Assembly (NCBI GenBank): GCA_041674485.1
Contig: JBAYVP010000349.1
Span: forward strand, 1 to 5,588
Reading direction: 5' to 3'
Source of the DNA: JAGXQV01 sp041674485
Lineage (GTDB): Bacteria > Pseudomonadota > Gammaproteobacteria > Burkholderiales > Sulfuricellaceae
DNA: 5,588 bases
Part shown: in pieces, positions 5,363 through 5,588 of the stretch
How positions within the stretch are numbered: position 1 is the stretch's first letter
How the letters are laid out: each line of letters begins with the position of its first letter
The notes under the pieces: generated by a model
What the model was told of the DNA's origin: nothing
Database searches by the model: none
What the model saw: only the letters and a program-made list of their open reading frames with translations
Position numbers and translations under genes: made by a program

Positions 5363-5588
5363 TCAACTGAGTTTTTCAGGTTCAAAGGCCAGTGCTGATT
5401 TGATTGAAAACGCTGTAATTGTTGGACAGTTTCTTATTGAGAAGAAAAAGGCAAGGTGCAGGTTAAACCTAGAAACCTCCGTTGACCGCTTGCCAAGATG
5501 TGTAATAGGGTGGTTCTAAACAGCTTTGTCATCTATTTTGCGTGTACCCGTTTGGTGAGAGCGCTACGGGCTGGATTGCACGGTTTTC
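5363..5588. other. Terminal non-coding stretch, nothing assigned
   Basis: Together with 5209-5362 this makes about 380 bases without a gene. The only open frame (5331-5519, + strand, 62 codons) begins inside the palindrome and encodes nothing recognisable. There is a small near-palindrome aggttaaacct (about 5460-5470) next to aaacctagaaacc. No tRNA, terminator or clear promoter is seen. The stretch could be the edge of another repeat or mobile element that continues beyond the window. Confidence 0.4.

Noticed and set aside
5331..5519. 62-codon + strand open frame
   Set aside because: It starts inside the palindrome loop, lacks a ribosome site and encodes nothing recognisable.
122..5583. 7-mer tgcacgg at 122-128, 5272-5278 and 5577-5583 as possible target-site duplications
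   Set aside because: Too short, the flanks differ, and the spacing does not match any element boundary.

Overview
The window looks like chromosomal DNA of a Gram-negative bacterium, most likely a betaproteobacterium (a Nitrosomonadales/Gallionellaceae-type organism would fit). This is judged from a DbpA-type helicase, a large Sec-exported Ig-like repeat protein with a calcium-loop module familiar from beta- and gammaproteobacteria, moderately high GC in the genes, and small GC-rich palindromes of the 'accgcagag...' kind. The taxonomic call is inference; there is no rRNA or other phylogenetic marker here.

Layout. Bases 1-122 appear to be the 3' end (domains V and VI) of a group II intron, probably class C, whose body and reverse transcriptase gene lie outside the window. 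About 10 bases beyond the predicted intron end is a long palindrome (131-226, 30-bp core stem). After an AT-richer spacer, a near-consensus sigma-70 promoter (361-388) leads into a 1055-residue exported protein (428-3595, + strand). It is built from a signal peptide, a twin N-terminal motif, three near-identical 113-residue Big_1-type Ig repeats, further divergent Ig-like domains, and an insertion carrying three EF-hand-like calcium loops.

The second gene is on the opposite strand and convergent with the first: dbpA (3787-5208), a DEAD-box ATP-dependent RNA helicase with the C-terminal RRM-like domain that in this family recognises 23S rRNA. The 191-bp gap between the genes holds a second, unrelated palindrome (3685-3737). 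A third palindrome (5309-5362), of the same family as the first, lies upstream of dbpA. A perfect 16-bp inverted repeat (3753-3768 and 5285-5300) brackets dbpA, each copy on the gene-facing side of a palindrome. The last 226 bases hold no gene that I can support.

The two genes have no evident functional link: one makes a cell-surface or secreted adhesin-like protein, the other acts in ribosome assembly. The most notable aspects are the recent expansion of Ig repeats and the clustering of small mobile or repetitive elements (intron end, three palindromes, bracketing inverted repeat) in every intergenic space.
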